A model generated the notes under the pieces. The model saw nothing but the letters and a program-made list of their open reading frames with translations, made no database searches and was not told where the DNA came from. Below, piece by piece: positions 1 to 8,938 of a stretch of DNA of 44,829 nucleotides. Positions within the stretch are counted from its first letter, which is position 1; the number at the start of each line of letters is the position of its first letter. This DNA is from Aggregatilineales bacterium (GTDB taxonomy: Bacteria > Chloroflexota > Anaerolineae > Aggregatilineales > Ch27): positions 1 to 44,829 of the forward strand of contig JARKOQ010000135.1 of NCBI GenBank assembly GCA_029976005.1. The letters run 5' to 3'. The translations under genes were made by a program, and so were the position numbers.

Positions 1-23
1 TTTGATGTGATTGCCTGATGGCT

Positions 24-42
24 TGGCGGGATTGCCCCGCCA
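24..42. terminator. possible hairpin upstream of the first gene
   Basis: A 7-bp perfect inverted repeat (TGGCGGG at 24-30, CCCGCCA at 36-42) with a 5-nt loop lies just inside the window. No clear T run follows. It may end a gene lying to the left of the window, but this cannot be tested here. Confidence 0.25.
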
Positions 43-135
43 GATTTGGTGATTGTGGTGGTTGCTACAAATCGCCGCGGTGTGTTCTAATGGCAGAGAG
101 ACCCGCCACAGAAAAACATGCGAGGGATCCCACGG

Positions 136-1656
136 TTGAACGAGAACGCTGCCATCATTTCCCTGGACGGCATCTGCAAGAAGTTCGGCCCGGTCGTCGC
201 CAATCATGACGTGTCATTCGATCTCCGCGTGGGTGAAATCCACGGACTGCTGGGCGAAAATGGTGCGGGTAAGACCACCCTGATGAACATCCTGTACGGG
301 CTGCACCAGCCCGACTCGGGCCACATCCACGTCGGCCAGCAGCCGCGCCAGATCGGTTCCCCCCACGATGCCATCGCCCTCGGCATCGGGATGGTTCACC
401 AGCATTTCATGCAGGTGCCTACCCTGTCCGTCATCGACAACGTGATCCTGGGCCTGCCCAACGAGCGCGAACCGTTTCTGGACCGGCCCCGCGCCCGCGA
501 GCGGCTGGAACAGATCGCGGCCACGTACGGCCTGCACGTCGATCCGGACGCCTTGATCTGGCAGCTTTCGGTTGGCGACCGCCAGCGTGTCGAAATCCTC
601 AAGGCCCTGTTCCGGGATGTCCGGGTCCTGATCCTGGATGAGCCGACGGCGGTGCTGACTCCTCAGGAGACCGAGGAGCTGTTCAAGATCATCCGGGGAT
701 TCGTCGATCACGGGCTGTCGGTGGTCTTCATCACCCACAAACTGGAAGAGGCCATGTCGATCACCGATCGGGTCACCGTGCTGCGCGACGGTCACGTGGT
801 CGCCACGCGGCCGACCGCCGACACGAGCATGGCGGAGCTGGCCCGGCTGATGGTCGGCCGCGACGTGCTTTTCCGGATCGCGAACGGCGACCAGCGCCAG
901 CCCGCCGGAGACACCGTGCTCCAGGTCAGTGACCTGCGGGTGACGAGCGATCGCGGCACGCCGGCGGTGCAGGGCGTGTCCTTCCAGGTGCGCGCCGGCG
1001 AGATCGTGGGCATCGCCGGGGTGGATGGCAATGGCCAGACCGAACTCGTCCAGGCCCTGACCGGCCTGCGGCGCAGCGTCAACGGGTCGATCCGGGTGGG
1101 GACGGCCGACGTGACCGGAGCCTCGCCCCAGCACATCCTTCAGCAGGGAGTGGGCCACATCCCGGAGGATTTCGACGACGCCCTGATCGGCGAGTTCACG
1201 CTGGTGGAGAACCTGGCGCTGGACGTCCATTACGCCCCGCCGTTTTCCAGGCGCGGGGTGCTCAACCGGGAGCAGATGCGCCGGTCGGCCCGCGAACTGA
1301 TCCGGCGCTACGACGTGCGCGCGCCGCACGAGAACGTCAAAGCCAAGACCCTCTCCGGCGGGAACAAGCAAAAGATGGTCATCGCGCGGGAGACTTCGCG
1401 CGGGCCGAAGCTGCTCATCGCGGCCCATCCGACGCGCGGCCTGGACATCGGAGCCGAGGAATACATCCGTGGGCTGATGCTCCAACTGCGCGCCGAGGGC
1501 ATGGCGATCCTGCTCGTCTCGGCCAAGCTGGACGAGATTTTGAGCCTGTGCGACCGGATTCTGGTGATGGAGCGCGGCCGGATCATGGGCGAAATCCCGC
1601 GGGCCGAGGCCGACATCGAGCAGTTGGGTCTCCTGATGGCTGGAATCGAGGCATGA
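136..1656 (+). CDS. nucleoside/purine-type ABC transporter ATPase (NupO/YufO-like, double ABC domain)
   Basis: Energises a BMP-dependent importer of the nucleoside/purine class, working on the cytoplasmic face with the two permeases that follow. Two ABC cassettes are fused. The N-terminal one has Walker A GENGAGKT, the family-typical signature LSVGDRQRVEI and Walker B LILDEPTA. The C-terminal one has a degenerate Walker A (GVDGNGQTE, no GKT), the signature LSGGNKQKM and the PTRGLDIGA motif. This asymmetry is normal for the RbsA/NupO family. About 506 residues is the usual size. I place the start at TTG 136 because GAGGG at 122-126 is well spaced from it; ATG 118 in the same frame has no visible ribosome binding site but remains possible. 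The stop is one base before the next start. The substrate is inferred from neighbours. Confidence 0.9.
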   Translation: MNENAAIISLDGICKKFGPVVANHDVSFDLRVGEIHGLLGENGAGKTTLMNILYGLHQPDSGHIHVGQQPRQIGSPHDAIALGIGMVHQHFMQVPTLSVIDNVILGLPNEREPFLDRPRARERLEQIAATYGLHVDPDALIWQLSVGDRQRVEILKALFRDVRVLILDEPTAVLTPQETEELFKIIRGFVDHGLSVVFITHKLEEAMSITDRVTVLRDGHVVATRPTADTSMAELARLMVGRDVLFRIANGDQRQPAGDTVLQVSDLRVTSDRGTPAVQGVSFQVRAGEIVGIAGVDGNGQTELVQALTGLRRSVNGSIRVGTADVTGASPQHILQQGVGHIPEDFDDALIGEFTLVENLALDVHYAPPFSRRGVLNREQMRRSARELIRRYDVRAPHENVKAKTLSGGNKQKMVIARETSRGPKLLIAAHPTRGLDIGAEEYIRGLMLQLRAEGMAILLVSAKLDEILSLCDRILVMERGRIMGEIPRAEADIEQLGLLMAGIEA

Positions 1657-1657
1657 C

Positions 1658-2719
1658 ATGGCGAATCCGATCGGCCGTTGGTTGGGACGGGATTCAGGGG
1701 ATGTGGCCGAGCGCCAGGGCATGCCCGGCTGGCTTTCGACCGTGGCGATCGTGCTGCTGGCGCTGGCCATCGGCGCGCTGCTGATCCTGGCGACGGGGGC
1801 CGATCCGGTCGTGGCCTATCAGGCCCTGGTGGTATCGGCCTTCGGGAGCGTCAACGGCTTCGCCGAGACGATGGTCAAGGCCTGTCCCCTGCTGCTGGCC
1901 GGGCTGGGGGTGACGATCGCCTACCGCGCCAAATTCTGGAACATCGGCGCGGAAGGCCAGATTTACGCCGGGGGCATCGTCGCGGCGGCGGTGGGCATCT
2001 ACGTAACTGGCCTGCCGGCGATCATCCACCTGCCGCTGACCGTCCTGGCCGGGGCGCTGGGTGGGGCGCTGTGGGGCTTCTTTCCCGGCTACCTGAAAGC
2101 CCGGCTGAAGGTCAACGAAGTCATCACCACCCTGATGTTCAACTACATCGTCATCTTGCTCACGAGCTACCTCGTGCACGGCCCGATGCGCGACCGGGCG
2201 AGCGGGATCACGATCTCGCCGCAACTCCAGCTTTCGGCCTGGCTGCCGACCGTGATCGCGCGCACGCGCTTCCACGCGGGGATTCTGCTGGCCCTGCTGA
2301 TGGCCGTGGTCGTGTTCTGGCTGCTCCACAAGACCGTTCTGGGCTTCCAGATTCGGGCGGTTGGCGAGAACGAACGGGCGGCGCGGGTGGCCGGGATTAA
2401 CGTCAGCCGCACGATCGTCTGGACGATGGTGCTGAGCGGGGCGCTGGCCGGGCTGGCCGGGGCGGCGGAGGTGGCCGGGTTGCAGCACCGCCTGGTGGAC
2501 GAGTTCTCGCCCGGATACGGCTTTCTGGCGATTGCCGTGGCGCTGCTGGGCAACCTGGAGCCGTTGGGCGTGGTGCTGGCGTCCATCCTGTTCGCGGCCC
2601 TGCTGAACGGGGCGGACGCCATGCAGCGCGCGGCGGCCGTGCCCGTGCCGGTGATTTTCGTGATTGAGGGGCTGGTGGTGGTCTTCGTGGCGGCGCGCTT
2701 CCTGAAGCGGCGCGCTTGA
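1658..2719 (+). CDS. ABC transporter permease, NupP-like (BPD_transp_2)
   Basis: Membrane subunit of the nucleoside/purine-class importer encoded by the flanking genes. The protein has 353 residues and about ten hydrophobic segments. It carries the family hallmark WNIGAEGQ near residue 90, followed by a KVNEVITTLMFNY segment and a cytoplasmic loop with RAVGENERAARVAGI that should contact the ATPase. The start codon follows the ATPase stop by one base, which implies translational coupling. The tight ATPase-permease-permease order is the standard order for this transporter class. Substrate identity rests on family and context only. Confidence 0.9.
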   Translation: MANPIGRWLGRDSGDVAERQGMPGWLSTVAIVLLALAIGALLILATGADPVVAYQALVVSAFGSVNGFAETMVKACPLLLAGLGVTIAYRAKFWNIGAEGQIYAGGIVAAAVGIYVTGLPAIIHLPLTVLAGALGGALWGFFPGYLKARLKVNEVITTLMFNYIVILLTSYLVHGPMRDRASGITISPQLQLSAWLPTVIARTRFHAGILLALLMAVVVFWLLHKTVLGFQIRAVGENERAARVAGINVSRTIVWTMVLSGALAGLAGAAEVAGLQHRLVDEFSPGYGFLAIAVALLGNLEPLGVVLASILFAALLNGADAMQRAAAVPVPVIFVIEGLVVVFVAARFLKRRA

Positions 2720-2735
2720 AGCGGAAAGGGTCGTG

Positions 2736-3680
2736 ATGCTCGAACAGATTTTCAGCGTGACCTTTCTGACGGGCTTCCTGGCGGCGACGCTGCGGATCAT
2801 GACCCCGATCCTGATCGCGGCCCTGGGCGAGATGGTGACCGAGCGGGCGGGCATCCTGAACCTTGGTATAGAAGGCATCATGATCATTGGTGCTTTCACC
2901 GGTTTCACCGGAGCCTATTTTAGTGGTAGCCTGTGGATAGGGTTCCTGTGCGGCGGGGCGGCGGGCGCGCTGCTTGGCCTGGCGATGGGCGTCCTGTCCG
3001 TCCGGTTCAAGGCCAATCAAATTGTGGCCGGGCTGGGGCTGTGGATTTTGTGCCAGGGGCTGGCGAGCTTTCTCAACCGCCGGATTTACGGGCTTGTGGA
3101 CGTGCGCCCCTCCGTCGATCTCCTGCCGGCGATCAGTATCCCCGGCCTCTCGCGGCTCCCCATCCTGGGGGAAACCCTGTTCAGCCAGAACGTGGTGGTG
3201 TATGCCACGCTGCTGGCCGTGCCGCTGTTCGTCTTTATGTTCAAGCGCACGTCCTGGGGGCTGAACATCGACGCGGTGGGGGAGCAGCCCCACGCAGCGG
3301 ACGCGGCGGGCCTCGACGTGGGCCGGCTGCGCTACCTGGCCGTGACCTTTGGCGGGCTGATGGCCGGCCTGGGCGGGGCGTACCTGGCCCTGGCGCTGTT
3401 CGGCCTGTACACCGACGATCTCTCGACCGGCCTGGGCTGGATGGCGATCGCGGTCGTGGTCTTTGGCAAGTGGCGTCCGTGGTGGATCGTGGGCGGCGCG
3501 TTCATTTTTGGCGCGGCCAACGCGCTCCAGTACCGGTTGCAGGCGATGGACTTCCCGCTCCCCTATCAGTTCACGCTGATGATCCCCTACGTGGTGACCC
3601 TGATCATCGTCATCGCGTTCGGCCGGGGACAAAAAGGCCCATCCGCGCTGGCAGCGCCCTACGAACGTTCCGATTTCTGA
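2736..3680 (+). CDS. ABC transporter permease, NupQ-like (BPD_transp_2)
   Basis: Second, shorter membrane subunit of the same importer, forming the channel with the preceding permease. It has 314 residues, largely hydrophobic. The family-typical stretch beginning GEMVTERAGILNLGIEGIM is near residue 30, and FKANQIVAGLGL near residue 90. The start is ATG 2736 behind GGAAAGGG (2723-2730); a GTG one codon upstream would sit too close to that site. Only 16 bases separate it from the previous gene, so it belongs to the same operon. The next gene, an amidohydrolase, starts 34 bases downstream. Confidence 0.9.
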   Translation: MLEQIFSVTFLTGFLAATLRIMTPILIAALGEMVTERAGILNLGIEGIMIIGAFTGFTGAYFSGSLWIGFLCGGAAGALLGLAMGVLSVRFKANQIVAGLGLWILCQGLASFLNRRIYGLVDVRPSVDLLPAISIPGLSRLPILGETLFSQNVVVYATLLAVPLFVFMFKRTSWGLNIDAVGEQPHAADAAGLDVGRLRYLAVTFGGLMAGLGGAYLALALFGLYTDDLSTGLGWMAIAVVVFGKWRPWWIVGGAFIFGAANALQYRLQAMDFPLPYQFTLMIPYVVTLIIVIAFGRGQKGPSALAAPYERSDF

Positions 3681-3714
3681 GTCCGCGTCTCCGGTGCGCG
3701 CAAGGGGGAGCAGG

Positions 3715-5106
3715 ATGATCGATACGCTCATCAAAAACGCGATGGTGATCACCGTCGATCCGCAGCGCCGGGTGTTCATGGACGGCGCGATCGCCATCCA
3801 CGACGGCGACATTCTGGAAGTCGGGCCGTCCGGCCCGGTTTGCGCCCGTTACGAGGCCGCCCAGGTCATCGACGCGGCCGGCATGATCGCCATGCCCGGC
3901 ATGGTGAACTGCCATTTCCACCTGCCCCAGGTCTTGATGCGCGGCATCAACGACAACACCGATGCCATGCACAAGCTCAAGTACTACATCTGGCCGGTGC
4001 AGGGCCATTACGACGAACAGGATGCCCTGGTCAGCACCCGGCTGGGCCTGCTGGAGATGATCAAGTCGGGGACGACGGCTTTCCTCAGCACCGGGCTGCA
4101 TCCGCGCTATGGCCTGGACGCCATCGCCGAGGCCATGATCGACTCCGGCATCCGGGGCGTGATCAGCAAGTACGTGATGGACATCAGCGCCTACGCGCTG
4201 GATAGCTCCGCGCTGGACCCGGGCCTCTGGGAGACCGGCGAGGAGTCCATGCGGCAGGCCATCGCCCTGATCGAAAAGTGGGACGGGGCGGCCAACGGCC
4301 GCCTGCATGCCTGGTTCTCGCCGCGCTCGGTGGGTGGGTGTTCAGTGGCGCTCCTGAAGGAAGTCAGCCGTCTGGCCGCCGAATACGGGGTGGGCATCAC
4401 CGCGCACTGGGCCGAGGTGCAGAACAACGTCGATTACACGCTGGAGAAATACGGCCTGCTGCCGGCCGAGTTCGCGGAGAGCGTCGGGCTGCTGGGGCCG
4501 AACGTGACCTTCGCCCACGGCATCTACTTCACTGACGGCGAGATCGAGCTGTTGGGCCGCACCCGGACCAACATCTGCCACTGCCCGGTGTGCAACACCA
4601 AGCTGGCGATGGGCATCGCCAAGGTGCCGCAGATGCTGGCGGCGGGCGCGAACGTGTGTTTGGGCAACGACGGCGTCCCGGTCAACAACACGGCCGATAT
4701 GTTCCGGGAGATGCGCACCGCGCTGTTGATTCACCGGGTCAACAGCGGCAACGCCGAATATCCTACCGCCGCGCAGGCGATCGAGATGGCCACGATCAAC
4801 GGGGCCAAAGCGATCATGGCCGACCGGGTGGCCGGCTCCCTGGAGGCGGGCAAGCGGGCGGACGTGATCCTGATCGACACCCACAAACCGCACATCTATC
4901 CCGTATACGATCCGGTGTCGGTGGTGGCCTGGGCCGCCAACGGCTCGGACGTGGATACCGTGCTGATCGACGGGCAGGTGGTGATGCGCCACCGCGAAGT
5001 GCTGACGCTGGACGAAGCGCAAATCCTGGCCGACGCCCAGGCGCGGAGCCACAAGATTTTGGAGCAGGCCGGGGTCCGGCCCAATCTGGTCTGGCCGCTG
5101 CTGTAG
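3715..5106 (+). CDS. amidohydrolase-superfamily deaminase (SAH/MTA deaminase, guanine deaminase or chlorohydrolase-like)
   Basis: Predicted cytosolic metal-dependent hydrolase, likely deaminating or dechlorinating a nitrogen heterocycle delivered by the surrounding transporter. About 463 residues with the TrzA/AtzB/MtaD layout: an N-terminal beta-sandwich (IKNAMVITVDPQRRVFMDG), metal ligands in NCHFHLPQ, then HWAE, FAHGIYF and the aspartate of GNDGVPVNNT, and a C-terminal return to the small domain (GSLEAGKRADVILID). The start is ATG 3715, preceded by AAGGGGGAG; GTG 3694 in frame is less likely. It sits between the second permease and the binding protein, so it is probably co-transcribed with the importer. 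The exact substrate cannot be read from sequence: purine, pyrimidine or S-adenosylhomocysteine-type compounds all fit. Confidence 0.82.
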   Translation: MIDTLIKNAMVITVDPQRRVFMDGAIAIHDGDILEVGPSGPVCARYEAAQVIDAAGMIAMPGMVNCHFHLPQVLMRGINDNTDAMHKLKYYIWPVQGHYDEQDALVSTRLGLLEMIKSGTTAFLSTGLHPRYGLDAIAEAMIDSGIRGVISKYVMDISAYALDSSALDPGLWETGEESMRQAIALIEKWDGAANGRLHAWFSPRSVGGCSVALLKEVSRLAAEYGVGITAHWAEVQNNVDYTLEKYGLLPAEFAESVGLLGPNVTFAHGIYFTDGEIELLGRTRTNICHCPVCNTKLAMGIAKVPQMLAAGANVCLGNDGVPVNNTADMFREMRTALLIHRVNSGNAEYPTAAQAIEMATINGAKAIMADRVAGSLEAGKRADVILIDTHKPHIYPVYDPVSVVAWAANGSDVDTVLIDGQVVMRHREVLTLDEAQILADAQARSHKILEQAGVRPNLVWPLL

Positions 5107-5217
5107 GCGGGATTCCCTGGGGCATTCTTCCGGCCAGCCGTCGCGGGCCGGGATGCGGATGGCCGGTTCGATCCGGCGTTGAGTCTAGACAATTTCCTGT
5201 ATACGAGGAGGAGCCGT

Positions 5218-6279
5218 ATGAAGCAAAACATCCGTCTGTTGATTGGAGTCCTGGTACTCGCCCTGGCGTTGCTGGGCTGCCAGCCCGCCGCCACCCCTAC
5301 GCCGACCGCCGAACCAACCGTGGCGCCCACGGCCGAGCCGACCCAGGAAACGGCCGCGATGGGTGAAGGTGAACCGGTCCAGGTCGCCCTTGTGCTGGAT
5401 GGGGCGATCGACGACCAGGGGTGGAACCAGGCCGGGTACGAGGGCCTGATGGCGATCCAGGAGCAGTTCGAGAACGTGGAAGTCGCCTATTCGGAATCGG
5501 TCGCCATCGCCGACATGGAGCGCGCGCTCCGCGATTATGCCAGCCAGGGATACGACTTCATCATCCTCCACAGCTCCATCGCCAAGGACGCGGCGATCAA
5601 CACCGCGACCGACTATCCCGACATCATGTTCCTGTGGACCGATGGCGATACCACCCTGGACAACCTGGCCGTCATCCGCCCGATGTCGCATGAGGCCTCC
5701 TATCTGGCGGGCCTGATCGCGGGCAGCCTGACCAAGTCGAATATCATCGGCATGGTCGGCGGGATCGACATCCCCAGCACGCACCGCAGCTATGCCGGGT
5801 TCGCCCAGGGCGTGGCCGAGGTCAACCCGGATGCGCAGGTGCTCGTCAACTGGATCGGCAGCTTCCTGGACGTCTCCGCCGGCAACGAGGCCGCGCGCTC
5901 CCAGGTCGAGGCCGGGGCGGACGTCATCTTCGGGAATGGCGACGGGCAGAACATCGGCGTGCTGACCGCGTGCGCGGAGACCGAAACCCTGGCGATCGGC
6001 GCCGTGCGCGACCAGTTCGAAGTGGCGCCTGCGGTCGTGCTGACCAGCGTGGAATGGGGCTTCTCGGCTGGCATTGCCCGCGTCTTTGGCGACTACCTGG
6101 CCGGGGACTTCACCGGGCAGTTCTACGAGATCAGCCTCGCGGAAGGGGCGGACCTGGCTCCTTACCACGACAACGCCGACAAGATCCCGCAGGAAGTTCA
6201 GGACCTGGTGGATCAGAAGCGCCAGGAGATCATCGACGGCACGCTGGTGATCCCGGTCGTCGACTTCGCGGAGGAGTAA
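5218..6279 (+). CDS. BMP family substrate-binding lipoprotein (nucleoside/purine type)
   Basis: Extracytoplasmic receptor of the importer encoded upstream, tethered to the membrane by lipid. 353 residues. A lysine-containing n-region and hydrophobic core end in the lipobox LALLGC (Cys at about residue 21). A Thr/Pro/Glu/Ala linker follows, of the kind common in Chloroflexota lipoproteins. The BMP domain starts at VQVALVLDGAIDDQGWNQAGYEGL, with the usual SHEASYLAGLIAG and GFAQGV elements. The start is ATG 5218 behind GAGGAGGAG (5204-5212); an in-frame TTG at 5179 would bury the signal peptide and is rejected. It is the last gene of the transporter operon and is followed by a strong hairpin terminator. 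Confidence 0.92.
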   Translation: MKQNIRLLIGVLVLALALLGCQPAATPTPTAEPTVAPTAEPTQETAAMGEGEPVQVALVLDGAIDDQGWNQAGYEGLMAIQEQFENVEVAYSESVAIADMERALRDYASQGYDFIILHSSIAKDAAINTATDYPDIMFLWTDGDTTLDNLAVIRPMSHEASYLAGLIAGSLTKSNIIGMVGGIDIPSTHRSYAGFAQGVAEVNPDAQVLVNWIGSFLDVSAGNEAARSQVEAGADVIFGNGDGQNIGVLTACAETETLAIGAVRDQFEVAPAVVLTSVEWGFSAGIARVFGDYLAGDFTGQFYEISLAEGADLAPYHDNADKIPQEVQDLVDQKRQEIIDGTLVIPVVDFAEE

Positions 6280-6306
6280 TCCTCCTGATGTAGCCGGACT
6301 GGTTTG

Positions 6307-6345
6307 AACAAAGGCCCTGGGCGCGCAGCTCAGGGCCTTTGTTTT
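6307..6345 (+). terminator. rho-independent terminator after the BMP gene
   Basis: A perfect 13-bp inverted repeat, 6307-6319 with 6331-6343, has an 11-nt loop and is followed by a short T run (TTTT at 6342-6345). It lies 27 bases past the BMP stop and 18 bases before the 3' end of the convergent amidohydrolase, so it may insulate both transcripts. Confidence 0.8.
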
Positions 6346-6363
6346 AGCGATATGTCCCTCGGA

Positions 6364-7731
6364 TTAGCCCACCACGTTGAAGCGGTTGGGCAGCTTGATC
6401 CCCGCGCGCTGGACGATGGCGGCGGCGCGCTGCTTGGCTTCCTCCAGCACGGCGGCCTCGTCGACCACCCGAATCTTGCGGTCGCGCATCAGCCAGCGGC
6501 CGTCGGCCATCACGCTCTCCACGTTCGAGGCGTGCATGGAGGTGACGAAGTTGGCGACCGGATCGTGCATGGGCAGCATGGTCGCCGAATCGGGGTTGAT
6601 CACGACCAGGTCGGCTTTCTTGCCCGGCTCCAGCGAGCCGATCTCGTCCTCCCACAGCACGGCGCGCGCGCCTTCGCTGGTGACCATGCGCAGGATCGTC
6701 TCGGCGGGCATCACGGTCGGGTCCAGCAGGCGGCCCTTGTGGATCAGCGAGGTCATCCACATCTCGTCGATCAGGGTCATGCGGTTGTTGGAGGGCGCGC
6801 CGTCCGTGCCGATCGTGACGCACACCCCGGCGGCGAGCATCTCCGGTATCTTGGCGAAGCCCAGGACGCGCATCGCGGCGGCCGGGTTGTGGGAAACCTT
6901 GACGCCGCGCTCGGCGAACATCTGGATTTCGGCTTCGGTCATCCACACGCAGTGCACGGCCAGGAAATTGCGATCGAGCACACCGAGCCTATTGAGGTGG
7001 GTGACGGTGGTCGCGCCGCGCGTGGCCTGCGCGAACTCGACCTCCTCCTTGATCTCCGCCACGTGCATGTGCACGCCGACGCCGTAGCGATCCGCCAGTT
7101 CCTTGGTGCGGACGATCAGGTCATCCGAGTTGTTGAAGATGGTGCGCAGCCCGAACCAGACCCGAATCCGGCCGTCGGCCTTGCCGTGCCAGCGCTCCAG
7201 GTTCTCCACCTGGATGTCCAGGGCCTGCTGGGTATGCTCGTTCCAGCGGCCGGGCAGCCCTTCGCCCATGTCCATCGTCGAGCGGGCCAGGGCGGCCCGG
7301 ATGCCCAGCTCGCTGATGGCCCGCCCCATCCCGTTGACGTGCTGGCCGCCCGGCTCCGCGAAGCAGGTCACGCCGCTGCGGATTTGCTCCAGGCCGCACA
7401 GCAGCGAGCTGACGTAGCTGTCGTCCTCGGTCATGTTGCTTTCGTAGGGCCAGATGCGTTCGTGCAGCCAGGTGAGCAGGCTGACATCGTCGCCCAGGCC
7501 GCGCCCCAGGTGTTGGGAGGTGTGCACGTGGGTATTGACGAGGCCGGGCAGCACCCACTTCCCGCGCAGGTCGACGCGCTCGACTTCCGGGCCGGTCTCT
7601 GCCTGGAGGGCGTCACTCTGCCCTACCTTGACGATCCGATCGCGGTCGATCAGGATCGCGCCGCGATTGTATTGCCGGCCCGCCGCGTCCATGGTCAGTA
7701 TCCCGGCGTTCATGAGCAGTTGGGCGCACAT
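6364..7731 (-). CDS. amidohydrolase, 5-methylthioadenosine/S-adenosylhomocysteine deaminase-like
   Basis: Predicted cytosolic metal-dependent aminohydrolase, acting on an adenosine-like or related heterocyclic amine. 455 residues. It shows the subtype III metal set: NTHVHTSQ near residue 65, HMHVAE, the histidine of AVHCVWM and the aspartate of IGTDGAPSNN. The IGSLEPGKKADLVVI return strand is near the C-terminus. The start is ATG 7731, with GGAGAGAAG just upstream on this strand; longer in-frame extensions run into low-quality sequence. It is a distant paralogue of the amidohydrolase at 3715-5106 and points toward it across the terminator. Two such enzymes flanking a nucleoside-class importer argue for heterocycle salvage as the theme. 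The substrate is not certain. Confidence 0.85.
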   Translation of the reverse strand: MCAQLLMNAGILTMDAAGRQYNRGAILIDRDRIVKVGQSDALQAETGPEVERVDLRGKWVLPGLVNTHVHTSQHLGRGLGDDVSLLTWLHERIWPYESNMTEDDSYVSSLLCGLEQIRSGVTCFAEPGGQHVNGMGRAISELGIRAALARSTMDMGEGLPGRWNEHTQQALDIQVENLERWHGKADGRIRVWFGLRTIFNNSDDLIVRTKELADRYGVGVHMHVAEIKEEVEFAQATRGATTVTHLNRLGVLDRNFLAVHCVWMTEAEIQMFAERGVKVSHNPAAAMRVLGFAKIPEMLAAGVCVTIGTDGAPSNNRMTLIDEMWMTSLIHKGRLLDPTVMPAETILRMVTSEGARAVLWEDEIGSLEPGKKADLVVINPDSATMLPMHDPVANFVTSMHASNVESVMADGRWLMRDRKIRVVDEAAVLEEAKQRAAAIVQRAGIKLPNRFNVVG

Positions 7732-8124
7732 CCGCTTCTCTCCATGTGAAATAGGTGATCGGCACAAGGTATTTTGATTGGCGTGGGTGGCGATCGTGGT
7801 TGTGGGTCTGGCCCGGCGGCGATCGTCTGCGTTGGCTACGTGCTTTAGCTTATCCCAAGCCAGGGCTTCCGACCAGCGGTCGAAAGGCGAGGGGAACCGC
7901 CAGGACGCCAGGAACGCCAAGGAAAAACGCTGAGAAAAGCAAAACGGTGAAAAACCTGTACCGCGGAGGATGTACGGCGATCCTGGTTCTGCTTGCGCGC
8001 TTCACGGTGAGATGCTTTTTGTCTGGCGGTGATGGGCCTGGCGCAGGGGGAACAGGTGTGGCTTGGGGGGAGTTCGTGTATTCTTTGCGCCAGTGTTTGC
8101 CGTGATGCACTCCTGGGAGGGCCT
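7732..8124. other. 393-base divergent intergenic region
   Basis: Lies between the divergent amidohydrolase and methyltransferase starts and should contain both promoters. I see no convincing -35/-10 pair. It holds a short CGCC-rich tandem motif (7898-7923, reported separately). Small open frames here have no ribosome binding site and look like chance. Confidence 0.5.
7895..7935. repeat. short degenerate tandem motif (CGCCAGGA-type, three units)
   Basis: Three near-identical 8-9 base units beginning CGCCAGGA, CGCCAGGAA and CGCCAAGGA start at 7898, 7906 and 7915, followed by an A-rich tail. It resembles the degenerate intergenic 'gccaagaacgcc'-style repeats I have seen dispersed in many bacterial genomes. 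That comparison is from memory and should be tested by searching the whole genome. Confidence 0.45.
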
Positions 8125-8883
8125 ATGCCAGTCGATTACAACGCCATCAGCCAGATTTACGACGACGTCCGCCGGGCCGACGTCGATCTGATCAACCGCT
8201 TCGCCGAGGAGATACCCCTCGACTCTTCCGCCCGCGTGCTTGACATCGGCTGCGGGACGGGGAACTACACCGACCTTTTGCAGCGCGTCACCGGCGCGGC
8301 CGTATGCGGCGTCGAGCCGTCGGCGGGCATGATCGCCAGGGCGGTTCAGAAAAATCCGGCCCTGGTGCTCCGCCAGGGCGATGCCGCGCACATCCCGTTC
8401 GAGGCGGCGGCGTTCAGCTTCGTCTACATGACGGACGTGATCCACCACGTCCCCGACCTGGAGGCGATGTTCGCGGAGATCGGGCGGGTGCTCAGGCCGG
8501 AGGGCAAGGTGTGCATCGTCACCCAGTCGCACGCCCAGATCGCCGCGCGACCCATCGCGCGCTTCTTCCCCGGCACGGTGCGGGTCGACCAGGCCCGCTA
8601 TCCGGACATCCCGTGGATCGTCGCGGCGGCGGAGGCGCGGGGCTTCGCGGCGCTGAAAACCCAGACGGCCGGCGTGGGCGAGCCGGTCGATCTGGGGGCG
8701 GCCTACCTGGAGCTGGTGCGCAAGAAGGGTTATTCGATGCTGCACCTGATCGCCGAGGACGAATACGCGGCCGGAGTGCGGCTTCTCGAAGTCCGGCTGG
8801 CGGATGGCCCGATCACGCTGCCGGCGGCGGGCGATACGCTGGTCTGGCTGGGCCTCAAGCCGCCCGCCCAGGCGCGGGATTGA
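8125..8883 (+). CDS. class I SAM-dependent methyltransferase
   Basis: Predicted cytosolic methyltransferase of the Methyltransf_11 type; the acceptor is unknown. 252 residues. The SAM-binding motif I is VLDIGCGTGNYTDLL near residue 40, motif II acidic residue region VCGVEPSAGMI, then QGDAAHIPFEAAAFSFVYMTDVIHHV, matching the expected order of the Rossmann-like fold. The start is ATG 8125 behind GGGAGG at 8115-8120. The gene ends 55 bases before the GH43 gene on the same strand, so the two may share a transcript, although no functional link is obvious. Confidence 0.85.
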   Translation: MPVDYNAISQIYDDVRRADVDLINRFAEEIPLDSSARVLDIGCGTGNYTDLLQRVTGAAVCGVEPSAGMIARAVQKNPALVLRQGDAAHIPFEAAAFSFVYMTDVIHHVPDLEAMFAEIGRVLRPEGKVCIVTQSHAQIAARPIARFFPGTVRVDQARYPDIPWIVAAAEARGFAALKTQTAGVGEPVDLGAAYLELVRKKGYSMLHLIAEDEYAAGVRLLEVRLADGPITLPAAGDTLVWLGLKPPAQARD

Positions 8884-8938
8884 CTGGTCTCGTGGAGTAC
8901 CTCGTCCAAGGCTGTTCATACCCATCCTGGAGCAAACC

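Noticed and set aside
214..1770. 518-codon minus-strand frame opposite the first ABC gene
   Set aside because: Shadow frame created by GC-rich codon bias; the plus strand encodes a clear double ABC ATPase.
5161..5180. GGTTCGATCC resembling a tRNA T-arm
   Set aside because: It folds as a simple hairpin with a 6-base loop; no acceptor, D or anticodon stems can be drawn around it.
7755..8105. Short open frames in the 7.7-8.1 kb gap
   Set aside because: They span the CGCC-rich repeat, lack a ribosome binding site and have no recognisable composition.
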